Below, one piece after another: positions 38,148-48,176 of a stretch of 64,000 bases of DNA; positions within the stretch are counted from its first letter, which is position 1, and each line of letters opens with the position of its first letter. The position numbers and the translations under genes are program-made. Below the pieces are notes generated by a model. It was given only the letters and a program-made list of their open reading frames with translations, did not search any database and was not told where the DNA came from. The stretch covers positions 434,001-498,000 of the forward strand of contig JAWKTN010000002.1 in NCBI GenBank assembly GCA_041399065.1, given 5' to 3'. The stretch comes from JAGQPD01 sp020426865. GTDB lineage: Bacteria > Planctomycetota > Planctomycetia > Pirellulales > Pirellulaceae.

Positions 38148-38216
38148 GATACGACTCCTGCTATTTTGTGTATTGGATGAAACAAACTGATAAGTTCACG
38201 CGAAAAGTAACGCACG

Positions 38217-39458
38217 CTATCGATGGCGAACGCCTTCGACCAATAACATAGGAACCGGTACTCCAAGTTCCCGACGCAGATGCACTTGCTGCATTTCGAC
38301 GATTTGCCAGCCGGCCTCGCGCATCAACCGCTCGATGTAGGATGCACGATGTGAAAAGCGCCCGTGGACTTCCAGGCGATAGTCCGAACCGGCGCCGTCC
38401 CCGTTGCTGTCACGAGAGATCTGCTCGACAGAAAAAACACACCTGCCACAATCGGACACCATGTGAGCCGACCCGAAGATGAACGGACCCAAGTCACCGA
38501 GATAGTTGCAAACGTCGATGGCAACTACCAGGTCGCACTTGCCTGCGTCGCGGGCAAAGAAATCGAGAATGTCGGCTTCGACCAGTTGATCGTAAACTCC
38601 GCGCTTGCCCGCGACCTCCAACATCGGAGCCGACAAATCGACACCTGTCAGGCCTTTTGCGTACGCTCGCAGTTCGACTCCACACAAACCAGTCCCACAC
38701 CCCAATTCCACGACCTGCAAATCGGCACGCGCATCACCAAACATTCGAGCCAGCACATCGCGCACTACCGTTGGACCTTGATAACCAAGTTTTTCCAGCA
38801 TCGTCTGCTCGTACGAACGGGCAAATCGATCGAACGTCGTTCGCACGAATTCGGCTGACGCCCGCGACGCCTTTCGCAGGCCAACCGCGATGGCGTAATG
38901 CGTGGCCACCGGATCGTCGGGCATCAGCCGAATCCAATTCTCGATCTCGCATCGTATCAAGTCGTTGCGGCCCATCGCCCGCCAGGCCGCCATTAGTAAC
39001 TCGCGATCACGTCCTTCCGCACCAAATTGCAATCCTCGTTGGAACGCGTCCGCTGCCGCCGACCATTGCCCGAGACATAGCAACGTGCGCCCCAGCCAAC
39101 TATACGGAAGCGACCATTCCGACCTAAGCTGTATCACTCGGCGACAGGCGCCAGATGACAGGTGATAGTCTTGCAACGCGTACGCCGCCCGAGCAATTCG
39201 CATCATCGCTCGAATGTTCTTACCATCCTCCAGCACCGCCAACCGGTACGCCCTCAGCGCATCGCGGTCGTTCCCTTCTGCCGTCAATTCGTCGCCCCGA
39301 GCGATATGTCGGGCAATACGTGTCGTCCGCTGGGCAACCTCGGACACTGACTCCGTCCGATCGCGCGAACCCGACACTCCTTCGCGTTTCTTCGTAAGCA
39401 ATTGTTGATGCCGTCGCGCCATTTTCCGTCGTCCCGCCTTCTTTCGTGGGTTGTGCAT
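38217..39458 (-). CDS. TPR-containing SAM-dependent methyltransferase
   Basis: ATG 39458 is preferred to the TTG at 39494. The first 170 residues are basic, then TPR-like helices (HIARGDELTAEGNDRDALRA, SAAADAFQRGLQFGAEGRD). From about residue 230 comes a class I methyltransferase: motif I VVELGCGTGLCGVEL, LTGVDLSAPMLEVA, and CDLVVAIDVCNYLGDL. It resembles TPR-methyltransferases with the FDRFARSYEQTMLEKLGY block. The target is unknown. It lies 69 bases upstream of the RTX gene on the same strand, so a role in surface-protein modification is possible but unproven. Confidence 0.8.
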   Translation of the reverse strand: MHNPRKKAGRRKMARRHQQLLTKKREGVSGSRDRTESVSEVAQRTTRIARHIARGDELTAEGNDRDALRAYRLAVLEDGKNIRAMMRIARAAYALQDYHLSSGACRRVIQLRSEWSLPYSWLGRTLLCLGQWSAAADAFQRGLQFGAEGRDRELLMAAWRAMGRNDLIRCEIENWIRLMPDDPVATHYAIAVGLRKASRASAEFVRTTFDRFARSYEQTMLEKLGYQGPTVVRDVLARMFGDARADLQVVELGCGTGLCGVELRAYAKGLTGVDLSAPMLEVAGKRGVYDQLVEADILDFFARDAGKCDLVVAIDVCNYLGDLGPFIFGSAHMVSDCGRCVFSVEQISRDSNGDGAGSDYRLEVHGRFSHRASYIERLMREAGWQIVEMQQVHLRRELGVPVPMLLVEGVRHR

Positions 39459-39538
39459 AGGGAAGGACGTCAAGCATTCGGCAAGCGGTCGCAAAAAAAA
39501 TTCGCGACCCTATATCGCCACCTTTAGGTATAACAATG

Positions 39539-39560
39539 CCACCCATACGGGTGGTTTTTT
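39539..39560 (+). terminator. Intrinsic-terminator-like hairpin in the sigma-factor leader
   Basis: CCACCC-ATAC-GGGTGG followed by six T residues (39555-39560). It reads as a terminator only on the plus strand, yet it lies between two divergent genes, upstream of the sigma factor start at 39733. It could stop transcription from within the leader (attenuation) or from antisense to the methyltransferase gene. Confidence 0.7.
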
Positions 39561-39732
39561 CAAGCTTGGCCTTAAACTTCTCGCAAATGTCAACGTTTTT
39601 TGTAAAAATAGGAGGAAGGCATTTTGGCGGGCGGCTAGCCAGGTGGGGGCGATGGGGCGGTTCCTCCGGGATGGGTATCGCCGACGGTGTGGCTCGTTGG
39701 TGTTGTTGCAGCAAAGTCGTGAGCATTGAGGC

Positions 39733-40359
39733 GTGGACGTGGATAGCGAACATCAGTTGATTGCGAAGTCCAAAGCAGGCGATGTGCAGGCGCTGGAGCA
39801 GTTGTTGTTTCGTTATCACGCGAATCTGGATCAGTACGTCCGGTCGCGATATGGGGAGCGGGATGGGATGTTTTCGGCAGACGACATTGTCCAAGAGACG
39901 ATGGTCACGGTATTTCGCTGTGTGGGTCAGTTGCAGGGCGAGAGTGTGGAGCAATTCTGGGGATGGCTGAGATCGCTGGCCGACAGTCGCATGCGCGACG
40001 CGGTCCGGTACTCGGGGCGCGACAAGCGAGGCGGAAAATTGAAGCGGATCAACGAACGCGCGGTGGAAGACGGATCGACGGCAACGGGAATGATACAGCG
40101 GGTTCCGATCGACGGGGACACGCCGAGCGCGATGGTCGCTGGCGACGAGGCGGCGGATGCATTGCGGTTAGCGATCGCATCGTTACCGGAGGAGCAGCGA
40201 GTTGCGGTGAAGCTCCGTTATCTTCAAGGTGCAACACCGGAAGAGGCAGCTGCGCAATTGCAGCGAACTCCTTCGGCGGTGCGCAGCTTGCTACGCCGCG
40301 CACGTGTCACATTACGTGAGGCGATGCGACGATCATCGTTGTGGTTGAGCAAGCGGTAA
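39733..40359 (+). CDS. ECF RNA polymerase sigma factor
   Basis: The 208 residues begin at GTG 39733. Region 2 reads LEQLLFRYHANLDQYVRSRY and ADDIVQETMVTVFRCVGQL; region 4 reads LPEEQRVAVKLRYLQGATPEEAAAQL with the HTH and ends LLRRARVTLREAM. It directs RNA polymerase to a specific promoter set. The stop overlaps the start of the kinase gene by 19 bases. Planctomycete ECF factors are often encoded beside a kinase such as this one, which may act in place of an anti-sigma factor. Confidence 0.85.
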   Translation: MDVDSEHQLIAKSKAGDVQALEQLLFRYHANLDQYVRSRYGERDGMFSADDIVQETMVTVFRCVGQLQGESVEQFWGWLRSLADSRMRDAVRYSGRDKRGGKLKRINERAVEDGSTATGMIQRVPIDGDTPSAMVAGDEAADALRLAIASLPEEQRVAVKLRYLQGATPEEAAAQLQRTPSAVRSLLRRARVTLREAMRRSSLWLSKR

Positions 40360-43300
40360 CAGAATTACAGGACAGCGACGTGCCGCAGCCCGAGGACGCG
40401 AAACTGGAGCAAGTGGAACAAGCGCGGCGGATCGTCGAGGAGTTCTTTTCGCGGCAGCGGTCGGGTGACGACAGCCATCGGGAATCGCTATACGAGCGGC
40501 ATCCCGAGTTGAAGAGCGAGCTTCAGTCGGCATTTACCAGTTGGGACCGCGTCACACAGGCGAGACTTGCGGCACTATCGATGGGTCGGTCCGCGGATTC
40601 GGCTTCGCGGCCAACGCAAGAGGACTTCATTCGCATTCGGTGCCCTCATTGCGGCGCGTCATTGCAGGCAGCGGGGGATGCCAGCTGGAGCAATCTCGCA
40701 TGTCAGGCGTGCGGTGAGACGTTCGATTTTTTTGATGAGCCGCTGGAGTCACCATCGCAGCTGGGCCAGTTTCAGTTGCTGCAGCGAGTGGGGGTGGGAG
40801 CACACGGAACCGTGTGGAAGGCTCACGACCAGGACTTGGATCGCTTCGTCGCTCTCAAAGTACCGCGCAATCAGCAAGACATCTCAGCACTTGGCGAACG
40901 GTTTGCGCGCGAAGCCCGTTCGGCGGCGCAGCTTGCCCATCCCTACATTGTTCGGCTCCTGGAGATAGGACGAGAGAACGGCACCTACTACATAGCCAGT
41001 GAGTTCATTGACGGGACGACTCTGCGTTCATACGTCGGCGGAAAGACGTTGTCACTTGGCGAAAAAGTCGAGCTATTCCGCAAGATTGTGGTGGCGATCG
41101 AGCATGCTCACCATCGTGGCGTGATCCACCGCGATTTGAAGCCAGGCAATATCATGGTCGACGACGCGGGCGACCCTCACGTGACCGATTTTGGGCTGGC
41201 AAAGCGCGACGCCAGCGACGGTACCCTCACGATGGAGGGACATATCCTGGGCACTCCGGGGTTCATGGCACCCGAGCAAGCGGCGGGACAGGGACACTTG
41301 AGTGATGCACGCACCGACATTTATGCGCTAGGCGTGATCCTCTTTCAAATGCTAACCGAACGTCTTCCATTTAACGGGACAGTCGCCACCATCTTGCACC
41401 AGGTTCAATCCTTGCCGGCACCGCGGTTGCGAAGCCAGATACCGAGCATACCGAAGTCCTTGGATCTGATCTGCAACAAATGCTTACAGACGTCGCCCGA
41501 TGACCGATATGCATCATGCACGGATTTGCTGGCCGATGTCACACGATGCCTGACCGACATGCGGCGTTCACCGTCGCCGCGGGTGGTCGGCCGCAAAACC
41601 ACGGTGGTAGTCGGTGGCCTCATCATCATCGCAGCAACCGCGGCCATGTGTTTCTTATGGGCGAACGTTTTGCGCCAGTCGGAAACGGGTCGTGTATCTA
41701 CCGCCGACGGACCACCGCAATTTTCCGACACGAGCGACGGGAATGAGACGACCTCAAGTGAGACAATTCCCAACGAAAAAGCCGAAATCACGCCCCGCGA
41801 TCGCTACAATTCGACCTTGCGGGCCGTGAATGCCAACTGGAGCAGCGAACCAGGCTTAGCGCGCCAGACGCTGTTAAAACAGGAAGACTGCCCAATTGCA
41901 TTGCGTGATTTTGCGTGGGACTGGCTACACCAGCGATGCGTCGAAACCATGCATCGAGCCTTTACGCACAACAACTACGTGCTACAAACGGCCTTGTCGA
42001 CCAACGGAGAATTCTTTGCCACGGTCGATAACAGCAACGTCGTACGAGCGTGGCGAGTATTGGATCAACAGCCAATCGGCGTTTCTATTGAGCCGCCCAT
42101 GCAGGTTAACGGGTTGGCAATCTCGTCGGACGGTAAACACGTGGCCGTCGGGGGTACTCATTCGGTATTGTTCGTGTATGACCTTGCCAACGGGGAAGTC
42201 GCGCGACGAACACCCGCGACGCACTTTGGTACAGCGATGGATCTTGAGTTCTCGGACGACGGTTCGCTGCTATGTTGGAGGGATGTCCTTCGTGAGGGCG
42301 ACTTTCTCTCAACTGCCATCTCGTGGCGGTTCATGGAAGAACCTGATGGACACCGCAATTCGTTGATCGGGTCGGTTCCCACGCTTACCGTCCCTTCGCC
42401 CAACGGTCGCCAGTCGCTGATAGCTCAGCGAGACATTCATCGGTTGGCGGTTGTCGACCATGTTTCGCGAGAAACCGCGGCGACCGTCGAGGTCAATTCC
42501 AACGTAACCGCAGCCTGCTGGTCGCCAGACGGCAAAGGGGTCTTTTTCGCCGATGTCGACGGAACGGTGTCGACGTGGAAATGGGAGGAAGAGAGTACGG
42601 CACAGGTCGTTGCAACTGGAGTTGCCGAATTGACTCACCTGGCTGCAAACATCGATCGCCATCGAATAATAGGGATGGACAAGGACAATCGCGTGTGGGG
42701 GATTGATATTGTCGATGGGCGGGTCCGACAGATCGTCCTTCCCGAAGTACCGACACTTTATTGCGTTTCGCTCTCACGCGACGGGCGGCGATTGGTGCGG
42801 GTGTCATATAAAACGGCGTTTGTAACCGACATCGGAACTCAGGATTCGCCGACCACCATTGCGATGGGTGGCACGACCGGCCCGTTTGCCGTTGATTTTC
42901 GAGATGAAAGCATTATCTACCGTAACGGTGCAAAGGTGGAACGCGTTGGCATGGATCCACCGGCGAGCGAGCCCAAGGTGTTGCTCGACTTGGCCGCTGA
43001 CGCAACCGACATCGCCGTAACTACGGACGGGCGTTTGATCGGCTCGTGCCATCGCGACGGAGTTTTTCGTTTGTACGACGGAGAGGACGGAGCGGAACTT
43101 CTGATGCAACGCGTCGTACCGGCGGACACAGCTTGTTGGGGCATTTTTTTCTGCGACGATCCCTTGCGAGTTGTGGTGCTGACATATGCACTACAGATGT
43201 CCGTATTCGAAATCGGAATGGATCAACAAGGTCATATCACGTTGGGAGAACCGCGGGTCATACCCGTCGCGAGACACACGACGGGCCACGTCGAGTCTGG

Positions 43301-44687
43301 CGACCGGAGACAATTGCTGCTTTCGCGCAATGGCGAAGTAGTACTGTGGGACACAGCGACGATGGCCCCCTTGCGCGAACTTGGCCCCAGCTACGAACGC
43401 TCATCGACCGACCAGCGAGTCAACGTGTACACGCCGCTGGCAGCTACGCCCGATTTCGCGTTGGCAGCATGGTATTGCGAGCCGGATGGAATAACAATCT
43501 GGGATCTTCCGCAGGACCGCCGCCTGGCCCACGTGATGCCGACATCGACAGTATCGTGTCTCGCCCTCTCTCCCGATGGCAGCACGTTAGCCGTCGGAGC
43601 TGATTCGGGAACAATCGAATTGCTCGACCCCGTGACTGGCCAGCTCCGAGCGACGCTCTTTGATGGCAGTAAACGAATTCATCGTTTGGTATTTGACCGC
43701 AGCGGTGAAAAACTGATCGCAAGCTGCGGGGACCATACGATCCGTATCTGGCAGCGGGGACCATTTGCGAATCAACCACGGAGATACTTTGTTGGTCACG
43801 GGTCGATCATTGACGACATGACAGTTTGTGAAGGCGAACGCAAGTTGGCGTCGGTTGCCGACGATGGCACGGTGAGGTTTTGGAGTCTTCCCGACGGGTC
43901 GCCCGCGGGCGTTTTGCGGTTCGCAGACATCGATCCTGCACAGGTGTCGTACAACTCCATGGACGGCAGCCTTGCAATTGGTGCCGTGAACCATTGCGTC
44001 TATCGCCACAGAGTGGCCGATTTGACTCGCCTGAACGTCCTTGGCGGCAACACGTTTTACATCACGTGTTTGGCCACGTCACGAGACGGCCGATGGTTGG
44101 CCAGCGGCGACGGCAAGGGCGCGATGGCGCTGTGGCACAACGGTTGGCAAGAACCCGCTGTCAAATTCTGGGCACACGCACCGCAAGTCTATCGTGCGGT
44201 GTTTTCGCCCGATGCGCAAACGCTATACACCTGCAACAACACGGGCGAAGTGTTGGGGTGGAACACGACGAGCGGCGAGCGAACGGTGGAATTGCTGCGA
44301 CTAGAAAACGAAAACACTCTGGCGATCGATTGTTCGCCGAGCGGCGACATGATTGCCATCGGCGGAACAGCCGAGGAAATCGCTATTATCGCGTCCGATG
44401 GTACCCGACAACCTGGGTTATCTGTTCCCGGTAGCGATGCCGTGCTCCGTCTGTTGTTTCTAGGTTCGGAACACCGTCTCGCGTCGACCCACTGGTCGGG
44501 TACGGTTCGGATTTGGGATCTGCGCCATCGCCGACTACTGGCGGAACTGTTCGGACATGGCGAAAACGTGGCCGCCCTTGCCTACGACGAAGTCGATCGG
44601 ATGCTCTATTCTGGCGACAAGGATGGTCGGATCGCCCAGTGGGACGTGGACAGATTTGCTCACGGAGCCACCGAGCCACGAAGATGA
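40341..44687 (+). CDS. Membrane Ser/Thr protein kinase with zinc ribbon and C-terminal WD40 propellers
   Basis: The 1448 residues start at GTG 40341 inside the sigma gene. A zinc ribbon (CPHCGASL ... LACQACGE) lies at 101-125. The kinase domain runs about 145-400: G-loop VGVGAHGTVW, Lys173 in VALKVPR, catalytic HRDLKPGN 263-270, DFG 283-285, GTPGFMAPE and TDIYALGVILFQML. A single membrane helix (VVVGGLIIIAATAAMCFLWA) near 417-437 puts the WD40 part (about 500-1440, for example VSCLALSPDGSTLAVGADSG) outside the cytoplasm. All catalytic residues are present. It probably senses an external signal and acts on the neighbouring sigma factor. Confidence 0.9.
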   Translation: MVEQAVTELQDSDVPQPEDAKLEQVEQARRIVEEFFSRQRSGDDSHRESLYERHPELKSELQSAFTSWDRVTQARLAALSMGRSADSASRPTQEDFIRIRCPHCGASLQAAGDASWSNLACQACGETFDFFDEPLESPSQLGQFQLLQRVGVGAHGTVWKAHDQDLDRFVALKVPRNQQDISALGERFAREARSAAQLAHPYIVRLLEIGRENGTYYIASEFIDGTTLRSYVGGKTLSLGEKVELFRKIVVAIEHAHHRGVIHRDLKPGNIMVDDAGDPHVTDFGLAKRDASDGTLTMEGHILGTPGFMAPEQAAGQGHLSDARTDIYALGVILFQMLTERLPFNGTVATILHQVQSLPAPRLRSQIPSIPKSLDLICNKCLQTSPDDRYASCTDLLADVTRCLTDMRRSPSPRVVGRKTTVVVGGLIIIAATAAMCFLWANVLRQSETGRVSTADGPPQFSDTSDGNETTSSETIPNEKAEITPRDRYNSTLRAVNANWSSEPGLARQTLLKQEDCPIALRDFAWDWLHQRCVETMHRAFTHNNYVLQTALSTNGEFFATVDNSNVVRAWRVLDQQPIGVSIEPPMQVNGLAISSDGKHVAVGGTHSVLFVYDLANGEVARRTPATHFGTAMDLEFSDDGSLLCWRDVLREGDFLSTAISWRFMEEPDGHRNSLIGSVPTLTVPSPNGRQSLIAQRDIHRLAVVDHVSRETAATVEVNSNVTAACWSPDGKGVFFADVDGTVSTWKWEEESTAQVVATGVAELTHLAANIDRHRIIGMDKDNRVWGIDIVDGRVRQIVLPEVPTLYCVSLSRDGRRLVRVSYKTAFVTDIGTQDSPTTIAMGGTTGPFAVDFRDESIIYRNGAKVERVGMDPPASEPKVLLDLAADATDIAVTTDGRLIGSCHRDGVFRLYDGEDGAELLMQRVVPADTACWGIFFCDDPLRVVVLTYALQMSVFEIGMDQQGHITLGEPRVIPVARHTTGHVESGDRRQLLLSRNGEVVLWDTATMAPLRELGPSYERSSTDQRVNVYTPLAATPDFALAAWYCEPDGITIWDLPQDRRLAHVMPTSTVSCLALSPDGSTLAVGADSGTIELLDPVTGQLRATLFDGSKRIHRLVFDRSGEKLIASCGDHTIRIWQRGPFANQPRRYFVGHGSIIDDMTVCEGERKLASVADDGTVRFWSLPDGSPAGVLRFADIDPAQVSYNSMDGSLAIGAVNHCVYRHRVADLTRLNVLGGNTFYITCLATSRDGRWLASGDGKGAMALWHNGWQEPAVKFWAHAPQVYRAVFSPDAQTLYTCNNTGEVLGWNTTSGERTVELLRLENENTLAIDCSPSGDMIAIGGTAEEIAIIASDGTRQPGLSVPGSDAVLRLLFLGSEHRLASTHWSGTVRIWDLRHRRLLAELFGHGENVAALAYDEVDRMLYSGDKDGRIAQWDVDRFAHGATEPRR

Positions 44688-44710
44688 CGGCAGGTTTCAA
44701 TTCCTTCTCC

Positions 44711-44790
44711 GTGACCCCGTGCCTTGGTGACCCCGTGCCTTGGTGACCCCGTGCCTTGGTGACCCCGTGCCTTGGTGACCCCGTGCCTTG
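44711..44790. repeat. Five perfect tandem copies of a 16-bp unit
   Basis: GTGACCCCGTGCCTTG is repeated five times without a mismatch (44711, 44727, 44743, 44759, 44775) just after the kinase gene. A sixth partial copy (GTGA) follows. The unit is not a multiple of three and lies outside any gene. Confidence 0.95.
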
Positions 44791-44902
44791 GTGAGGCCCC
44801 CCAAGAAAGAGCGAGCATCATATTGTTGCAGCAGCCTAACGATGACTGTATGGTAACTGGTGCATCGAAACAGCGATCACTCTAACTCTGGGAGTAACGG
44901 AT

Positions 44903-45670
44903 ATGAATTCGTCACGTTTTGCTCATACGTTCGCATTGGCATGCCTCTGCTTGACCGGATCGGAAGTTATTGGTGCCGATGAACCTCGGCCAGGTAAGCA
45001 AGTTGAACTTGAATTTAACGCCGGCACTGACCAGACCGGCACTGACCAGACAATTGGGTACTTATTATATTTGCCGAAGGATTACCAGAAGGACGCGGCC
45101 GACAAGAAGTGGCCGGTGATCTTTTTCTTGCATGGGCGTGGGGAAAGTAATGGTCCATTAAGCCTGGTTGCCAAATGGGGGCCACCAAGGATGGCGGGAC
45201 GCGGAGATGAATTGAAGTACATTATTGTTAGTCCGCAGTGCCCACGCGAAGACAATTGGCGCAGCGACCGCCAACAGCAAGGGTTGATCAAGCTATTGGA
45301 CCACATCGTCGGCAACTATGCGGTGGACACGACGCGCATCTACCTGACCGGTTTGAGCATGGGGGGTTACGGATCGTGGAAGCTATCGGCGAGTCATCCC
45401 GAACGGTTTGCCGCGGTCGCACCGATTTGCGGCGGTGGCGATCCCGCGACCGCCGAGACACTGAAGCACACACCGTTGTGGGTATTCCACGGCGATCAGG
45501 ACCAAGCGGTTCCGATCGCTCGATCCACGGAGATGGTCGAGGCGGTGAAGGGAGCGGGCAACACCGACGTTCGCTACACAACGCTGGAGCACGTCGGCCA
45601 CAACTGCTGGTCGGCGGCCTACGCGACCCCGGAATTATATGAGTGGTTCGACAGTCACACTGCGAAATAA
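44903..45670 (+). CDS. Secreted alpha/beta-hydrolase, esterase/polyhydroxybutyrate-depolymerase type
   Basis: A signal peptide (FALACLCLTGSEVIGA-D) leads to an alpha/beta-hydrolase domain. The oxyanion region reads PVIFFLHGRGES; the nucleophile elbow is TGLSMGGYGSW; the acid is probably the Asp in FHGDQDQAVP; and the His lies in EHVGHNCW. This layout matches feruloyl-esterase or prolyl-oligopeptidase-like secreted esterases. A ten-residue duplication (GTDQTGTDQT) near residue 43 comes from a 15-base direct repeat. GGGAG is well placed before ATG 44903. Substrate unknown, probably plant or algal polysaccharide esters. Confidence 0.8.
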   Translation: MNSSRFAHTFALACLCLTGSEVIGADEPRPGKQVELEFNAGTDQTGTDQTIGYLLYLPKDYQKDAADKKWPVIFFLHGRGESNGPLSLVAKWGPPRMAGRGDELKYIIVSPQCPREDNWRSDRQQQGLIKLLDHIVGNYAVDTTRIYLTGLSMGGYGSWKLSASHPERFAAVAPICGGGDPATAETLKHTPLWVFHGDQDQAVPIARSTEMVEAVKGAGNTDVRYTTLEHVGHNCWSAAYATPELYEWFDSHTAK

Positions 45671-45732
45671 GCAGACCGACATTGGGCCTACCGCCTGACG
45701 GATTCGATCGAGTTGCCAGCGAAGTGTGTGAT

Positions 45733-47019
45733 CTATCCTCCGACGCAGAACAGATGCCGTTCGCCGCGGAGGAACAGGCGCCCGTCACTGGGAACGGGCG
45801 AGGCGATGATTTGTTCGCCCATATTGATTTCGGCGAGCACCTCGCGGTTGTCACCCAATCGTACGACGAAGACGACGCCGTCTTCCCGGATTGCGTAGAG
45901 GTTGCCCCCCGCGATCAGCGGTGACGCGTAGTAGGCATTTCGATGCTTGGGTAGCGCATCGGTCCAAAATGTTTTGCCGGTTTGCGGGTCGACGCAGGCG
46001 AGTTCGCCTTTGTCGCGCACGAAATAGAGTTTGCCCTGATATTGAGCGGGCGTGGGGACGAAAGTGCCGATGTCGCTGCGGTCCCACACGTGATTGGTTC
46101 CGGTAACGTCACCTGCGCCATCCAGTTTGACGCCAAACAGGCGTGGTTGCCCGCGGTCGTTGCGGCCATAGGCGATCACTACGATGTTGCCGACAACCAC
46201 CGGAGAGGCAATGGCCGGCCACAGTTTGTTGCCTTCCGGATTGAAGTTACCGCAGGTCCAGAGCACACGACCATCGTGTGCGTCGTGGATCGTGACGTGT
46301 TCGGCCCCCCAGACCAAGATGGCTTCCTTGCCGTTGTGTTGCAGCACAACTGGCGTGGTATAGCCGTTGTCGCACTCGGTGGGAACGTCGTAGTTGCGAG
46401 CGACCTTCCAACGTATCTCACCGGTCTTCTTGTCGAACGCTGCCAGCCACGATTCGCCGTGGTGCATGCGAGCAATAACGACATCGTTTTCTGTCAAGAC
46501 CGGCGAACTGCCATGGTCCCAGAAAAGCGTATCCGGTCCGAAACGTTCGACGAGGTTGGTCTGCCAGCGGATGGTACCATCCATCTCCACGGCCGCCAGT
46601 GTCCCACTTTTGTAATTGACGTAAATCGCTTCGCCGTCGGACGAGGGAGACGGGTTGGCTCCGGATCCGTTACGGTGTTTGCCTTCGCTCTGATCGCCAA
46701 ATGCTACGTTCCATAGCTCCTTGCCCGACCAGTCGATGGCAAGAAGTGCGTCCTTACCTTCCAGCGGGCATGTCACGTAGATCTGCTTATCGACAACGAT
46801 GGGCGTAGAGCATCCTTTGCCCGGCAACTCAAACGACCACACAGTGTCACTCGCCGACCATTTGCTGGGGTATTGTCCTCCTTCCAGGCTGCCCGCATCG
46901 CCTGTTCCTCGCCAGGAAGGCCAATCCGTGGCGTCCCAACCCGCGGCCACTGCAAGATGGAGCGGTGATGTAACGAGCGTCAAGAAAACAAACATCCAGC
47001 GAGTAACGAAACAGCGCAT
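45733..47019 (-). CDS. Secreted PQQ-like beta-propeller protein
   Basis: ATG 47019 is chosen because a signal peptide (VFLTLVTSPLHLAVAAG) follows directly; the open frame continues to 47073. After WPSWRGTGDAGSLEG the product carries repeated PQQ/quinoprotein-like blades (STPIVVDKQIYVTC, LLAIDWSGKELWNV, WLAAFDKKTGEIRWKV, ELACVDPQTGKTFWTD). No PQQ-binding dehydrogenase residues are evident, so it is probably a structural or binding propeller like BamB. It converges on the esterase gene with 62 bases between. Confidence 0.8.
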   Translation of the reverse strand: MRCFVTRWMFVFLTLVTSPLHLAVAAGWDATDWPSWRGTGDAGSLEGGQYPSKWSASDTVWSFELPGKGCSTPIVVDKQIYVTCPLEGKDALLAIDWSGKELWNVAFGDQSEGKHRNGSGANPSPSSDGEAIYVNYKSGTLAAVEMDGTIRWQTNLVERFGPDTLFWDHGSSPVLTENDVVIARMHHGESWLAAFDKKTGEIRWKVARNYDVPTECDNGYTTPVVLQHNGKEAILVWGAEHVTIHDAHDGRVLWTCGNFNPEGNKLWPAIASPVVVGNIVVIAYGRNDRGQPRLFGVKLDGAGDVTGTNHVWDRSDIGTFVPTPAQYQGKLYFVRDKGELACVDPQTGKTFWTDALPKHRNAYYASPLIAGGNLYAIREDGVVFVVRLGDNREVLAEINMGEQIIASPVPSDGRLFLRGERHLFCVGG

Positions 47020-47198
47020 CGAAGTGGACCTTTCGCGAAGGGAGATTTTTTTCCAAACGCCGTTAACTGCCAACCACAGTCAACCATCAAGCACAGTCGG
47101 GACTGGGTTCTATGAATACCCAAATTGCGAAGGTTTTGCAACAAGCCGCCCGCCGCGATGCTTCATCGCCTGGCGGGAGATTGTGGCTGTTTGTTTGG

Positions 47199-48176
47199 TT
47201 ATCGTTGCTGTGCCGGAGTAGGTTCGCGGTCAACCGTGTCGGCAGGTAGCGTTTCGCCCGGTGGAAGAATCTCCACCGCTGAAGACTCATCGGGCGATAG
47301 CGCGTCAGCATGGTTAACACCAGCTCCGTCGTTAGGCGATGCAATTGGGTCGCCTGTTGCCGAGCTGGTCGCGGGACCATTTGTCACAGTACTTCCATCG
47401 GAAACGGAATCGACCGATACCACAACCGAGCCATCCGGCAACACCATGCCCGGACGCAGATCGGTTGGCTGCGGTGGTGCCTGCGAATTCGTTGGTGGTG
47501 AAGACGACATGGGGTTTGGAATGGCGGGATTGGAAACGACGGGGTTTGCTATGGAACCCCCAGGTGCAACGCTGGTGTAGGGTGACGTGGAATACACGGT
47601 GGCGTCGCCATAGCCAGGCGCGGGGGGCGAATAGTAAGTGGTTCGGCTCGACGGCGTCGCTCCGTATACGACGATCACGGAACTACCGGAGCCGTAATAG
47701 GATGGTCCGTAACCATAGCCGTAACCATAGCTGGGGTAGTAGTTGCCCGGGTACGTTCCGAAGTAGCGATAGGAAGGTGCCGCCCCGTAGATGCCAATGC
47801 CGCTATAACCGTAACCATACGGATATCCAAATCCGCCAATGCTGATGCTAAAACCACCGCGATTGTACGAGGAGCCACCGCCACGATAATCACGGCCCCC
47901 GGAAATACTGGGCCCTGGATGCCCGCCACTGAAGTGGGCACCGCCGGGGTGTCCGCCGCCGAAATTGCCCCCGCCCGGATGCCCGCCACCTCCGCCTTGA
48001 TGTCCACCGCCACCGCCGCCGCGGTGTCCACCGCCGCCCCCCCCGCCTCCGCCGCGACCTTGTGCAAGAACGATCGATGGCGTGATGAGTGATGTTGCGA
48101 TGAGAACAACGACGCCGAGCGAAAGCATGCGATGACACTTTATCTGCCGGCGGGCTAATGGGGGTGAGGTAGGCAT
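47199..48176 (-). CDS. Gly/Tyr-rich secreted protein of unknown function
   Basis: ATG 48176 has GGAG nine bases upstream; the open frame runs to 48371. A signal peptide (LSLGVVVLIATSLITPSIVLAQ) is followed by a glycine run with histidines (GGGGGHRGGGGGGHQGGG), then Tyr/Gly/Pro repeats (FGYPYGYGYSGIGIYG, SYGYGYGYGPSYYGSGSS), and a Pro/Ser/Thr-rich acidic tail with RPGMVLPDGSVVVSVDS. The order matches planctomycete 'GYG-repeat' envelope proteins. DNA in the repeats has many near-identical short units. No enzymatic motif is seen. Confidence 0.7.
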   Translation of the reverse strand: MPTSPPLARRQIKCHRMLSLGVVVLIATSLITPSIVLAQGRGGGGGGGGGHRGGGGGGHQGGGGGHPGGGNFGGGHPGGAHFSGGHPGPSISGGRDYRGGGSSYNRGGFSISIGGFGYPYGYGYSGIGIYGAAPSYRYFGTYPGNYYPSYGYGYGYGPSYYGSGSSVIVVYGATPSSRTTYYSPPAPGYGDATVYSTSPYTSVAPGGSIANPVVSNPAIPNPMSSSPPTNSQAPPQPTDLRPGMVLPDGSVVVSVDSVSDGSTVTNGPATSSATGDPIASPNDGAGVNHADALSPDESSAVEILPPGETLPADTVDREPTPAQQR

